Below are positions 43,762-53,942 of a stretch of DNA of 64,000 nucleotides, in pieces. The stretch is from positions 931,501-995,500 of the forward strand of contig NZ_CP094971.1 of assembly GCF_022869825.1 (NCBI RefSeq), read 5' to 3'. Positions within the stretch are counted from its first letter, which is position 1; each line of letters opens with the position of its first letter. The position numbers were made by a program, and so were the translations under genes. Below the pieces are notes generated by a model. That model was not told the DNA's origin. It did not search any database and saw only the letters and a list, made by a program, of their open reading frames with translations. This DNA is from Clostridium sp. BJN0001. GTDB taxonomy: Bacteria; Bacillota; Clostridia; Clostridiales; Clostridiaceae.

Positions 43762-46671
43762 ATGGACGCATTATTTAATCAAACAAATACTGTACATGAA
43801 AAAGAAATTCAGACACAGAATATACATCATAAAGAAGTAGAAACTAAAGAATTTTTAATAAATAATAAACTTGTAGTTAATTCTGAAAGAGGAAATTTTT
43901 TAAATGAATTAAAAACATCTTTAAAGGAATGTAAAAAATTTTATTTTAGTGTTGCATTTATTAATTTTAGTGGGCTTCAGCTTTTATTAGACAGTTTTAA
44001 AGAGTTAGAGGATAAAGGAATTAAGGGCAGAATATTAACATCTACATATCTTAATTTTACTGAGCCTAAAGCATTAGAGAGAATTAATAAATTTAGTAAT
44101 ATTTCTTTAAAAGTTTTTGTAACTGATAAAGAAACGGGTTTTCACACTAAAGCTTATATATTTGAAAATACATATGAATATAAGATAATAATTGGATCTT
44201 CTAATATAACTCAACGTGCATTAAAAAGTAATATTGAATGGAATGTCAGAGTTATTTCTAAAAAGGAAGATAGTTTTGTAAAAGAAGTATTAGAAGAATA
44301 TATAGAATTATGGCAAAAAACTTCAACTTTAACTTCAGAGTTTTTAGCGAAATATAGTGAGTTTATAAATGAAATTAAAAAAGCAGAAAAAAATAAAAGT
44401 ATAGATTTTAGTGATTATCAAATAATAAAGCCTAATTGTATGCAAAGTGAAGCAATAAATAATTTAAATAAGCTAAGAGAATCTGGTGAGGATAGGGCTT
44501 TGGTTATTGCAGCTACAGGTACAGGTAAAACCTATATGTCAGCTTTTGATGTTATAAATTATAAACCTAAAAAAATGCTATTTTTAGTACATAGAGAAGA
44601 AATTTTAAAAAGTGCAGAAAAAACATTTAAAAAGTTAGCTAAAAATAAAAATAAGACCATGGGTTTTCTAACAGGAAATAGCAAAGATATTACAGCGGAT
44701 TATTTATTTGCTACTATACAATCAATTAGTGTATGTTTTAAAAAATTTAATAGAGATGAATTTGAATATATTGTTATAGATGAAGCACACCATTTAGCAA
44801 GTCCATCTTATAAAAAAGTTATGGAATATTTTAAACCTAAATTTATTTTAGGAATGACCGCTACACCAGAGAGATGTGATAGTCAGAGGATATTTGATAT
44901 TTTTAACAATAATATAGCTCTCGAAGTAAGATTAAGAGAAGCTTTAGAATTAAATCTTGTAATTCCTTTTCATTATTTTGGAATAACTGATTTTAAAGGT
45001 ATAGATTTAAAAGGAGTTAATATTAATGACATAAAAGAAGTATCTAAAAGATTAAAGGTAAATGAAAGAGTTGATTTTATAATTGAAAAGATGAACTTTT
45101 ATGGACAAGATGGAGATAAACGAAAATGTATAGGATTTTGTGCTGGAGTTGATCATGCTGAATATATGGCAAAAGAGTTTAATAAAAGAGGAATAGTCAG
45201 TGTATGTTTAACAGGACAAAATTCTCCTAAAGAAAGAGAAGATTATATTAGAAGATTAGAGTCTGATGATGATAATTTAGAAGTTATATTTACAGTAGAT
45301 ATTTTTAATGAAGGCGTGGACATACCATCTATTAACTTGGTTTTAATGCTTAGACCAACAAATTCTCTAATAGTATTTATTCAGCAATTAGGTAGAGGCT
45401 TAAGAAAGCATGAAAACAAATCATTTCTTACTGTTTTAGATTTTATAGGAAATCATAATAAGGCATTTTTAATTGCGATAGCTTTAAATGGTCAAAGATA
45501 TTATGATAAAGATAGTTTAAAAGTAGCAGTTGCAACTGAGTTTAATAATATTAAAGGCTGCACTAATATTCAGATGGATAGGATTGCTCAGGAAAGAATA
45601 TTAGAAGAGTTAGATGAAGAAAACTTTAATTCAATGAAATACTTAAAAGAAGAATATTTTGAATTTAAAAAAATGAATGGAAGGAAAGTACCATATTTTT
45701 TAATGGATTATATAAAATATGATGGTGCACCAGATCCATTAAAATTTTTAAATAAGGAAAAGACATATATTGGTTTTGTTGCAAGAATGGAAAAAGATGA
45801 AGAACTAGAAAAATTATTGCAAGATCAGATGTTTTTAAAAATAATTACAGAGCTTTCAAGTAAACTTCCCATAAAAAGAATATATGAATTTAGCATATTA
45901 AAGTATCTTTTAAATAATGATAGCATAAGTGTAGAAAAAGCTAAGATTGAAATATTAAAATATATTGATTATGTAGATGATCAAAGTGTTATTCATGCTA
46001 TAAACTTTTTAAATGGTAATTATTATGATAAAGCTCAAATTAAAAATAATGTTAAATGTTTTGAATTGAAAAACGGAATATTAAGTATTACACTCAATTT
46101 TAAAAAGATAATACAAAATGAAAAATATAAGATTTATGTTGAAGATATTATAAATTACGCACTTATAAGGTATAAAAAGAAATTTGGAAGTAAATATTAT
46201 GGTGTTCCATTTTTTAAATTATATACTCAGTATAAAATGATAGATGCAGCACTTTTGTCTAATTATACAAAAACACACAGTTCATTTAGAGGGCAGGGCC
46301 TTATAAGTAATGGAAAAGAGTATTTCTTATTTGTAGATTTACATAAAGAAAACAATATAAAAGAAAGTATAAATTATAAAGATAAATTTTTAGATAGAGA
46401 ATATTTTGAGTGGCAAACTCCTAATAGTACATCTCAAAGTTCAGAAAGAGGAAAAAATATTATAAACAATAAAGATAGAAAAGTTAATCTGCATATCTTT
46501 ATAAGAAAATATAAAAATATAGATGGTATAGTACAGCCTTATATTTATATAGGAAAAGGAGATGTAGTAGAGTATTTTGGTGAAAAACCTATAACTGTAA
46601 AAATAAAATTGCAAAATAAAATTCCTACAAGTTTATATGAAGATTTTACAAAAATAGTGACTGAAAAATAA
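43762..46671 (+). CDS. PLD nuclease-SF2 helicase-DUF3427 protein, 969 aa
   Basis: Residues about 30-200 are a PLD-like nuclease domain with one HxK motif (TGFHTKAYIFENTYEYKIIIGSSNITQRAL). The centre is an SF2 DEAD/DEAH helicase: VIAATGTGKTYMSA (Walker A), VIDEAHHLASP (motif II), LGMTATPERCD (motif III), EGVDIPSINLVLMLRPT and QQLGRGLRKH (motifs V and VI). The C-terminal 350 residues fit DUF3427. Proteins of this layout are annotated as DEAD helicases and probably act in DNA repair or anti-phage defence. AGGAGG precedes the ATG. Function by architecture only. Confidence 0.87.
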   Translation: MDALFNQTNTVHEKEIQTQNIHHKEVETKEFLINNKLVVNSERGNFLNELKTSLKECKKFYFSVAFINFSGLQLLLDSFKELEDKGIKGRILTSTYLNFTEPKALERINKFSNISLKVFVTDKETGFHTKAYIFENTYEYKIIIGSSNITQRALKSNIEWNVRVISKKEDSFVKEVLEEYIELWQKTSTLTSEFLAKYSEFINEIKKAEKNKSIDFSDYQIIKPNCMQSEAINNLNKLRESGEDRALVIAATGTGKTYMSAFDVINYKPKKMLFLVHREEILKSAEKTFKKLAKNKNKTMGFLTGNSKDITADYLFATIQSISVCFKKFNRDEFEYIVIDEAHHLASPSYKKVMEYFKPKFILGMTATPERCDSQRIFDIFNNNIALEVRLREALELNLVIPFHYFGITDFKGIDLKGVNINDIKEVSKRLKVNERVDFIIEKMNFYGQDGDKRKCIGFCAGVDHAEYMAKEFNKRGIVSVCLTGQNSPKEREDYIRRLESDDDNLEVIFTVDIFNEGVDIPSINLVLMLRPTNSLIVFIQQLGRGLRKHENKSFLTVLDFIGNHNKAFLIAIALNGQRYYDKDSLKVAVATEFNNIKGCTNIQMDRIAQERILEELDEENFNSMKYLKEEYFEFKKMNGRKVPYFLMDYIKYDGAPDPLKFLNKEKTYIGFVARMEKDEELEKLLQDQMFLKIITELSSKLPIKRIYEFSILKYLLNNDSISVEKAKIEILKYIDYVDDQSVIHAINFLNGNYYDKAQIKNNVKCFELKNGILSITLNFKKIIQNEKYKIYVEDIINYALIRYKKKFGSKYYGVPFFKLYTQYKMIDAALLSNYTKTHSSFRGQGLISNGKEYFLFVDLHKENNIKESINYKDKFLDREYFEWQTPNSTSQSSERGKNIINNKDRKVNLHIFIRKYKNIDGIVQPYIYIGKGDVVEYFGEKPITVKIKLQNKIPTSLYEDFTKIVTEK

Positions 46672-46748
46672 TATATTAAAGAACTTAGCAGTATATTTAA
46701 GCATACAATAAAAATGTATAAAAAATAATATGGAAGGATAATCACATA

Positions 46749-47831
46749 ATGACTAAAAAACATTTCTTTGTTTGTGGTAATACAGCAAAAGGATTTCGTA
46801 ATTTTTTTGAAAGCAATTTGCAACAGTTAAACAAGATTTTTATTCTTAAAGGTGGACCAGGTACAGGAAAATCTACTTTGATGAGAAAAATTGGTGAGGA
46901 ATTAGAGGAATTATATGATGTTGAATATATACATTGTTCAGCAGATCCTGATTCTTTAGATGGTGTACTTATTCCTAAAATTGGTGTTGGAGTTGTTGAC
47001 GGCACAGCACCTCATGTTATTGAACCTACAGCGCCAGGAGCTATTGAAGAATATGTAAATTTGGGAGAGGCTCTTGATTCAGATAAATTATCATCACATA
47101 CAAAAGAGATTTTAAGTATTGAAAAGAATATAAAAAAGTGTTATAAGAAAGCTTATGAAGAATTTGCAAATGCGATTCAGGTTCATGATGAATGGGAAAA
47201 AATTTATATTAAAAATATGGATTTTGTAAAAGCAGATAAATTAACAGAAGATGTTAGTAAAAAGCTTTTAGGCTCAATTAAGTTAAATAAAGTAAGTTCT
47301 ATTAAACATCGTTTCTTTGGTGGCTCTACACATAAAGGTCCTATGGATTTTGTAGAAAACATCACAGAAAATATAAAGAAACGCTATTTTATTAAAGGAA
47401 GACCTGGCTCTGGTAAATCAACTATGCTGAAAAAAATTCTTAAAGATGCTAAAGAGAAAGGCATTGATATGGAAGTTTATCATTGTGGTTTTGATCCAGA
47501 TAGTTTAGACATGCTTCTTTTTCCAGAATTAAGTCTTTGTATTTTTGATAGTACAGCACCTCATGAATATTTTCCAAATAAAGATGGAGATTCTATTATT
47601 GATATGTATAGTGAACTTATAAAACCAAATACAGATGAAATTTATCAAAATGAGATTAATGATATAGTATCTAGATATAAAAAGTGCAATAGCATTGGAA
47701 CTTCTAAACTTAAAGAAGCAAAAGATTATCACGACAAATTAGAAGATATTTATATTCAAAATACAGATTTTACAATAGTTAATGAAATATATAAAAAATT
47801 GCGTGAAAAAATTATAAAATATAATAAATGA
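46749..47831 (+). CDS. Tandem P-loop ATPase (PRK06851-type)
   Basis: The protein is an internal duplication. The first half has LKGGPGTGKSTLMRK, YIHCSADPDSLDGVLIPKIGVGVVDGTAPH; the second half has IKGRPGSGKSTMLKK, VYHCGFDPDSLDMLLFPELSLCIFDSTAPH. Both Walker A motifs are intact and each half has a conserved C-x-D-P-D-S-L-D and D-x-T-A-P-H pair. The family is known as PRK06851 and has no established function. It lies 77 bp after the helicase gene, with a GGAAGGA site. A nucleotide-dependent cytosolic role is assumed. Confidence 0.85.
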   Translation: MTKKHFFVCGNTAKGFRNFFESNLQQLNKIFILKGGPGTGKSTLMRKIGEELEELYDVEYIHCSADPDSLDGVLIPKIGVGVVDGTAPHVIEPTAPGAIEEYVNLGEALDSDKLSSHTKEILSIEKNIKKCYKKAYEEFANAIQVHDEWEKIYIKNMDFVKADKLTEDVSKKLLGSIKLNKVSSIKHRFFGGSTHKGPMDFVENITENIKKRYFIKGRPGSGKSTMLKKILKDAKEKGIDMEVYHCGFDPDSLDMLLFPELSLCIFDSTAPHEYFPNKDGDSIIDMYSELIKPNTDEIYQNEINDIVSRYKKCNSIGTSKLKEAKDYHDKLEDIYIQNTDFTIVNEIYKKLREKIIKYNK

Positions 47832-47861
47832 ATTATGGATATTTAAAATATTCTTATAAGT

Positions 47862-47900
47862 AAAAGGTGGTTTGATATTTAATTAAACTGCCTTTTATTT
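47862..47900 (+). terminator. Terminator after the tandem P-loop gene
   Basis: AAAAGGTGGTTT (about 47862-47873) pairs with AAACTGCCTTTT (about 47885-47896) using two G-T pairs, followed by a T-rich tail. Confidence 0.8.
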
Positions 47901-47963
47901 TTATAGCAGATTTTAATGATGTATAATAATATTACTAATTAAGACTTTTATGGAGGATAAAAT

Positions 47964-48701
47964 ATGAGGTTAGATAAATTTTTAGCAGAATCAGGTATCG
48001 GCACGAGAAGAAATGTTAGAAATTATATAAAAGATGAAATGGTAAAGGTTAATGGAGAAATTATTAGTGAACCAGCAATAGATATAAAAGAGAATACTGA
48101 TGTTATTGAATATCTTGATAAAGAGGTTAAATATAAAGGAAAAGTATATTATATGTTCAATAAACCTAAGGGATGTATTACAGCAAGAACAGATAAAATA
48201 CATAAAACTGTATTTGATTACTTTTATAAAGAGAACATGAATGGGATTTTTCATGTTGGAAGATTAGATAAAGATACAGAGGGACTATTGTTATTTACAA
48301 ATGACGGTGAGTTTGAACATAATTTGATGAGCCCAGATAATCATGTTGAAAAAAAGTATTATTTTTCTGCACTAGGTTCATTAGATGAGAACGATATAAA
48401 AAAACTTGAAAATGGTGTTTTAATAATAAATAGTAAGGTATTAACAAAGCCAGCTAAAGTAGAGATTTTGAAAAATGAAGTATATGAAAATGATTCAGAA
48501 AATTATAAACAGAAGGTAGTTTCAGGCTATATTACGATTTCAGAAGGACGAAAACATCAAGTAAAGCGTATGCTTAAGGCAGTAGGTTGTTTTGTTGTAT
48601 ATTTAAAGAGAATTTCTATTGGCAATCTACTTTTAGATGAAACATTAAAAGAAGGAGAGTATAGATTTTTAACAGAAGATGAGATTAAAATGTTATCATA
48701 A
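47964..48701 (+). CDS. rsuA: 16S rRNA pseudouridine synthase (RsuA family)
   Basis: The N-terminal S4 RNA-binding domain (MRLDKFLAESGIGTRRNVRNYI) leads to the RsuA/RluB catalytic motif GRLDKDTEGLLLFTNDGEF with the essential Asp. YYMFNKPKGCITA and SEGRKHQVKRM complete the family pattern. It isomerises a uridine in 16S rRNA. It is 245 residues, as expected. A GGAGG site precedes the ATG. The terminators on both sides make it a separate unit. Confidence 0.93.
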   Translation: MRLDKFLAESGIGTRRNVRNYIKDEMVKVNGEIISEPAIDIKENTDVIEYLDKEVKYKGKVYYMFNKPKGCITARTDKIHKTVFDYFYKENMNGIFHVGRLDKDTEGLLLFTNDGEFEHNLMSPDNHVEKKYYFSALGSLDENDIKKLENGVLIINSKVLTKPAKVEILKNEVYENDSENYKQKVVSGYITISEGRKHQVKRMLKAVGCFVVYLKRISIGNLLLDETLKEGEYRFLTEDEIKMLS

Positions 48702-48718
48702 GTAAGTTTGAATTACAG

Positions 48719-48762
48719 AATATAGGTAAATAGTTTTTTTATACTAATTATCTATATTTTTT
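48719..48762 (+). terminator. Terminator after rsuA
   Basis: AATATAGGTAA with downstream ATAG (48719-48733) pairs with CTA, then TTATCTATATT (48744-48758) with one mismatch and one G-T pair, and a T-run follows. The remaining bases to 48949 hold no gene. Confidence 0.75.
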
Positions 48763-48949
48763 AATTAAAATCAGAATATTCAGTAAAATATAATAAAACG
48801 TTTTCACTCAGTATTGCTTTTGTAATCATTAAAAGTAAAAAAATATACTTGAACTCAGATATTCATTTATATATAATCTAATCTTGATTGATGTGCGGAA
48901 AAGACTTTTTAGAAAAGAGTCATATAAATTTTAATTAAGAGGTGATTGT

Positions 48950-50131
48950 TTGAAAGAAATGTTAAAAAGAGAATGGTTTTCAAATGTTAAAGGAGATATT
49001 TTATCAGCAATTGTAGTAGCATTAGCACTTATTCCTGAAGCGATAGGATTTTCTATTATAGCAGGAGTTGATCCTATGATTGGATTATATGCTTCATTTT
49101 GTATGTCATTAGTAATTGCTTTTGCAGGTGGACGAGTAGGAATGATTTCAGCAGCAACTGGTTCTATGGCTTTAGTTATGGTTGGACTTTTAAAGGACTA
49201 TGGCGTAGAGTATATGTTTGCAGCAACAGTATTAACAGGTATTATACAAATAATATTAGCAAGTTTAAAAGTAGGAAATTTAATCAAATTTATTCCAAAA
49301 TCAGTTATGATAGGTTTTGTGAATTCTTTAGCAATTTTAATTTTTACAGCGCAGCTGCCTAGTTTTGCGGGAGAGTCTTGGAAGATGTATGCTATGGTAG
49401 CAGGTGGTCTTTTAATAATATACTTATTTCCTAAAATAAGTAAGGCAGTACCATCACCATTAATAGCAATTATTGTGATTAGTGCTATTTCTATTTTTAC
49501 GAAAAGTGATGTAAGAACGGTTGGAGATATGGGACATATTTCAAATACATTACCAAAGTTTTTAATTGCGGATGTTCCATTAAATTTTGAGACATTAAAA
49601 ATAATCTTTCCATATTCTATTTCACTTGCTTTTGTTGGCTTAATTGAATCATTATTAACAGCACAGATTGTAGATGAGATGACTGAGACTTCAAGCAATA
49701 AAACGAGGGAATGTTTTGGACAAGGAATTGGAAATATAGTTGTTGGATTTTTTGGAGGAATGGCAGGATGTGCTATGATTGGGCAGTCTGTAATTAATAT
49801 TAAATCAGGTGGAAGAAAACGTCTTTCAACTTTTTTTGCTGGAATATTTTTAATGATTTTAATAATTATATTGAATAAATTAGTAGTACAGATTCCTTTA
49901 GCAGCATTGGTTTCTGTTATGATTATGGTTTCCATAGGTACATTTGATTGGAGCTCAATTAAAAAACTCAATGTAACATCTAAAAGTGATTCTTTTGTAA
50001 TGATAGCAACTGTCTTAGTTGTTGTATTAACAGATAATCTTGCATTTGGAGTATTTTTAGGAACAATATTAAATAGAATTTTTACTTTAGTAAAATCTTC
50101 AAAGATAGAAGAGGCTTCTGGCTTAGATTAA
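48950..50131 (+). CDS. SulP-family anion transporter without STAS domain
   Basis: The sequence opens VKGDILSAIVVALALIPEAIGFSIIAGVDPMIGLYASF, the conserved first helices of the SulP/SLC26 family, and has about 10-11 hydrophobic segments. SulP proteins move sulfate, bicarbonate or other anions. At 393 residues it lacks the usual C-terminal STAS domain. TTG 48950 follows AGAGGTGA by a suitable distance, while ATG 48959 is 14 bases away, so TTG is preferred. The ion cannot be assigned. Confidence 0.88.
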   Translation: MKEMLKREWFSNVKGDILSAIVVALALIPEAIGFSIIAGVDPMIGLYASFCMSLVIAFAGGRVGMISAATGSMALVMVGLLKDYGVEYMFAATVLTGIIQIILASLKVGNLIKFIPKSVMIGFVNSLAILIFTAQLPSFAGESWKMYAMVAGGLLIIYLFPKISKAVPSPLIAIIVISAISIFTKSDVRTVGDMGHISNTLPKFLIADVPLNFETLKIIFPYSISLAFVGLIESLLTAQIVDEMTETSSNKTRECFGQGIGNIVVGFFGGMAGCAMIGQSVINIKSGGRKRLSTFFAGIFLMILIIILNKLVVQIPLAALVSVMIMVSIGTFDWSSIKKLNVTSKSDSFVMIATVLVVVLTDNLAFGVFLGTILNRIFTLVKSSKIEEASGLD

Positions 50132-50158
50132 GAAAATAAAAAGAGAATATAAATAATT

Positions 50159-50200
50159 AATAAAGCGGCAATAACAGTAGTTGTTGTCGCTTTATTGTTA
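50159..50200 (+). terminator. Terminator after the SulP gene
   Basis: AATAAAGCG (50159-50167) pairs with CGCTTTATT (50188-50196), extended inward to a four-base loop by eight more pairs with two wobbles. Confidence 0.85.
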
Positions 50201-50318
50201 TATAAAAAATTCTTCTATTTTGTTTAATTTTATATTTTTGTCCTTTTGGAGCTAAAGCATCTATTTGGAGTCGAAAATAATACTGAAAATATTTATAATT
50301 TACCATGTTGATAAGTAA

Positions 50319-50341
50319 TTGACAATTATAATCATTATCAA
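50319..50341 (+). promoter_or_regulatory. Fur-box-like operator before the ABC pair
   Basis: Read on the minus strand this is TTGATAATGATTATAATTGT and onwards; its TGATAATGATTATAA part differs from the TGATAAT-N-ATTATCA Fur consensus by only one of the 14 defined bases. It lies 39 bp before the TTG start of the ABC gene and includes a TATAAT, so iron-loaded Fur would block transcription. Confidence 0.72.
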
Positions 50342-50379
50342 TGAACTCATAAAAAAATAAAAACTAAGGGGGAATTATT

Positions 50380-52161
50380 TTGGATTCGAAAAAGAAAAGC
50401 TGGATAAAAATATTATTATCGCATGCTTCTCAGTGTAAAGGGAAAATGATATTTTCAGTTATATTTTCTATTATAAGTATTTTAAGCGGACTGATGCCTT
50501 ATATATGTATATATAAAATACTTGGACTATTTATAGAAAATACAATTACAACAAATGGAATTATATTTTGGAGCTTAATTGCTTTTATTGGGTGTGCACT
50601 TAAGCAATTATTTTTTACGTTTTCAACAATGCTATCTCATATTAGTGCATACACAATATTAGAAACTATAAGAATAAAGATTGCAGATAAACTTGTAAAG
50701 GCACCACTTGGATCTGTTATGAGCAAAACAATTGGTGAATTAAAAAGTTTAATGTTAGATGAAGTAGAAGCTATAGAACCTCCACTAGCACATATGATAC
50801 CAGAAGGAGCAGGAAATATAGTTCTGCCAATAGCTGTATGGATAACAGTTTTTATATTTGATTTTAGAATGGCTTTAGCATCAATTGTTACTATACCTAT
50901 TACTCTTATTATATTTTCACAGTTAATGAAAGATTATGATAAAAATTATACAACATATATGAAATATAAAAATCATGTAAATAGTGTAATGGTTGAATAT
51001 ATAGAAGGAATAGAGGTTGTTAAAGCATTTGGACAAACTGGTAAGATATATGGAAAATATTCTGATGCAGTATATGAATTTAAAAATCATACATTAAGCT
51101 GGTTAAAGAATACATGGGTTGGTATGAAATTAGCATTTGCAGTTGCACCATCTACACTTATAGGAACTCTTCCAATAGGATTATTATTATACTCAAAAGG
51201 TATTTTAAATCCAGCAGAGGTTAGTGTGTGCATTATGTTATCTATTGGAATGGTTAGTTCTCTTGCAAGGTTAGAGGTATTTGGAGAATCAATAAGAAAA
51301 ATGGCCTATACTTTAATAAAAACAAATGATTTATTAGAGATGCCAGAATTAGAAGAGAGTACAGAGTATAAGAAAATAAATAAATATGATGTAAAAATTG
51401 ACAACATACATTTTTCATATACAGGTAAGAAATCAGAACAAGTAATTAATGGAATAGATTTGAATTTAAAACAGGGATTATTTACAGCATTAGTAGGACC
51501 ATCAGGTAGTGGTAAATCAACTGTAGCAAAACTCATTGCAAGATTTTTTGATGTTGATTCTGGAAAAATTACTATAGGAGGAATAAATATAAAAGAAATA
51601 CCATTAAAAGAACTTTCTAAAATAGTAAGTTTCGTAACTCAAGATAATTTCTTATTTAATTGTTCCTTAAAAGAAAACATACGATTAGGAAATCCAAAAG
51701 CAACTGATGAGGAAGTATATAAAGCAGCAAAGATGGCACAATGTGATGAATTTGTTAAAAAGTTAGCAAATGGATATGATACAAATGCAGGAGATGCAGG
51801 AAAGCAGTTATCAGGAGGAGAAAAACAACGTATTGCTATTGCTCGTGTGATGCTTAAGAATTCTCCAATAATAATACTAGATGAGGCGACTGCATTTACG
51901 GATCCTGAAAATGAAGAAAAACTTCAAAAATCAATTTCAGCACTTACAAAAGGGAAAACATTATTAGTTATTGCTCATAGATTATCAACTATTCAAAATG
52001 CAGATCAGATTGTTATTGTAAAAGACGGAAAAATTGTTGATAAAGGAAAACAAGATGAACTTTTAAGAAAATCTCCATTATATTTACGTATGTGGAAGAG
52101 TCATATTGGTGCAAAATCATGGGCTATATCAGATGAGAAAGGGGATATTCAAAATGTATAG
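50380..52161 (+). CDS. ABC half-transporter (TMD-NBD), YbtP-like
   Basis: The 593-residue protein has an N-terminal six-helix ABC exporter-fold TMD and a C-terminal NBD with GPSGSGKST, LSGGEKQR, and IIILDEATAFTDPENE. The second half-transporter overlaps it, so they form a heterodimer. A Fur-box-like sequence precedes the operon and an AraC regulator follows, the same set as YbtP/YbtQ/YbtA, in which an exporter-fold pair imports iron-siderophore. TTG 50380 has an AAGGGGGA site. Iron or metallophore uptake is inferred; drug export remains an alternative. Confidence 0.87.
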   Translation: MDSKKKSWIKILLSHASQCKGKMIFSVIFSIISILSGLMPYICIYKILGLFIENTITTNGIIFWSLIAFIGCALKQLFFTFSTMLSHISAYTILETIRIKIADKLVKAPLGSVMSKTIGELKSLMLDEVEAIEPPLAHMIPEGAGNIVLPIAVWITVFIFDFRMALASIVTIPITLIIFSQLMKDYDKNYTTYMKYKNHVNSVMVEYIEGIEVVKAFGQTGKIYGKYSDAVYEFKNHTLSWLKNTWVGMKLAFAVAPSTLIGTLPIGLLLYSKGILNPAEVSVCIMLSIGMVSSLARLEVFGESIRKMAYTLIKTNDLLEMPELEESTEYKKINKYDVKIDNIHFSYTGKKSEQVINGIDLNLKQGLFTALVGPSGSGKSTVAKLIARFFDVDSGKITIGGINIKEIPLKELSKIVSFVTQDNFLFNCSLKENIRLGNPKATDEEVYKAAKMAQCDEFVKKLANGYDTNAGDAGKQLSGGEKQRIAIARVMLKNSPIIILDEATAFTDPENEEKLQKSISALTKGKTLLVIAHRLSTIQNADQIVIVKDGKIVDKGKQDELLRKSPLYLRMWKSHIGAKSWAISDEKGDIQNV

Positions 52162-53899
52162 AACACTAAAAAGAATTATAAATTGGTGCGGAGAATATAA
52201 AAAACAACTTTATTTGGGATTCATTTTTACTGTTTTATCTTCTTGGTTTTCTGCAGCACCAATAATGATAGCAGCGTATACACTTGGAATGATAGTAAAA
52301 GATGCTAGAGGAATAGAAACCTTTAATACATCATGGATAATTTATTCATTATTACTCGTTATATTATTTGTGCTTTTAAGGTTTTTATTTGACTATCTGC
52401 GTGCTAAAAAACAAGAAGTAATAGGATATGAAATGGCAGCTAAAGATAGAATAGAAGTTGGCGATATAATGAAAAGAGTACCTCTTGGGTATTTTGCTAC
52501 AAAGGGTACAGGAGATATATTAAATGCAATTACAACAGGTTTAGAGCAGCTTGAAAATATGGGAATAAGAATGATAGATACAATGGTTGGTGGATATTTA
52601 AATATAGCAATCATGACTATTTTCCTTGCATTTTTTAGTCCTTTAATAGCAGCTATTGTGTTATGTGGTATATTACTTTCTTTAGTATTTTTAAAGAAAG
52701 TTTCAAGGTATGGTGAGAAAAATGGAGAAGTTTTACTAAAGACAAATGATGAAATATCAAATGCTGTAATTGAATATATAAGGGGACTTCCTGTAGTAAA
52801 ATCTTTTGGACAAGAAGGAGTTTCAATAAAATCATTAAGAAAAGCTTGCAATAAGAGTAAAAAAATAAATGTAAAAATAGAGCTTAATCATGTACCTAAT
52901 GCATCTATGCACAAACTTATGTTAGATATATCATCAATAGGGATTATCTTTGCAGCATCTTATTTAAAAATAACTGGTAAAATGGATTTTTCAACAATGA
53001 TTATGTTTTTACTATTTTCATTTTATATATTCTTAGGAATAAAACCTATAAGTGATTCAGCACATGTTATGGGTATTATAGACAATGCACTTAATAGCAT
53101 AGAGGATATAAAAAATGCTAAATTTGTAGATCAAGGTGGAGAAGATATTAAATTAAATAATTATGATATTGAGTTTAAAAATGTTACATTTGGTTACGAT
53201 AAGAGAACAATATTACACAATGTTTCATTAAAAATACCAGAGCATACTACAACAGCCATAGTTGGACCATCAGGAAGTGGTAAAAGTACAATATGCAATT
53301 TAATAGCGAGATTTTACAATATAAATAGTGGAGAAATACTTATAGGTGGACAGAATATAAATGATTTTACATGTGATAGTTTGTTAAAAAATATTTCAAT
53401 GGTATTTCAAAATGTATATTTATTTCATGATACAATTAGAAAAAATATAGCATTTGGAAGACCAGAAGCTACAGATGAAGAAATAAAAGAAGCAGCTAAA
53501 AAAGCTAGGTGTCATGATTTTATAATGAAACTTCCAAATGGATATGATACTATAATAGGAGAAGGTGGATCATCATTATCTGGTGGTGAGAAACAGAGAA
53601 TATCTATAGCAAGAGCTATTCTTAAAGATTCTCCAGTGATAATATTAGATGAAGCTACTGCAAGTGTCGATCCAGAAAATGAACATTTGATTCAGGAAGC
53701 TATAAGTTCACTTACAAAAGGTAAAACAATAATAACTATAGCTCATAGATTATCAACTATACAAAATGCAAATCAAATACTTGTTGTTAATGATGGAAAA
53801 ATATCTGAAAGAGGAACTCACGAGCAGCTTATAAAACAGCCAGGTATTTATAGAAAGTTTATAGAAATTAGAGAATCAGCAGAGGGATGGAAGATATAA
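52154..53899 (+). CDS. ABC half-transporter (TMD-NBD), YbtQ-like
   Basis: The start ATG 52154 overlaps the previous stop and has a GGGGA site; a longer upstream frame is rejected. The six-helix TMD is followed by an NBD with GPSGSGKST, LSGGEKQR and VIILDEATASVDPENE. All catalytic residues are intact, as in its partner, so both ATP sites may be active. Translational coupling implies a 1:1 heterodimer in the membrane. Confidence 0.87.
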   Translation: MYRTLKRIINWCGEYKKQLYLGFIFTVLSSWFSAAPIMIAAYTLGMIVKDARGIETFNTSWIIYSLLLVILFVLLRFLFDYLRAKKQEVIGYEMAAKDRIEVGDIMKRVPLGYFATKGTGDILNAITTGLEQLENMGIRMIDTMVGGYLNIAIMTIFLAFFSPLIAAIVLCGILLSLVFLKKVSRYGEKNGEVLLKTNDEISNAVIEYIRGLPVVKSFGQEGVSIKSLRKACNKSKKINVKIELNHVPNASMHKLMLDISSIGIIFAASYLKITGKMDFSTMIMFLLFSFYIFLGIKPISDSAHVMGIIDNALNSIEDIKNAKFVDQGGEDIKLNNYDIEFKNVTFGYDKRTILHNVSLKIPEHTTTAIVGPSGSGKSTICNLIARFYNINSGEILIGGQNINDFTCDSLLKNISMVFQNVYLFHDTIRKNIAFGRPEATDEEIKEAAKKARCHDFIMKLPNGYDTIIGEGGSSLSGGEKQRISIARAILKDSPVIILDEATASVDPENEHLIQEAISSLTKGKTIITIAHRLSTIQNANQILVVNDGKISERGTHEQLIKQPGIYRKFIEIRESAEGWKI

Positions 53900-53942
53900 T
53901 TTTTATATTAAATATTAATATTATAAATAAAGGAGTGAAAGC

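Noticed and set aside
48795-48804. AAAACGTTTT palindrome upstream of the SulP gene, like a catabolite (cre) site
   Set aside because: Only the core resembles cre, the outer conserved C/A and G positions do not fit well, and no promoter is clearly placed around it.
49099-49971. Frames on both strands inside the SulP gene
   Set aside because: SulP has clear family helices; the others lack start signals and family features.
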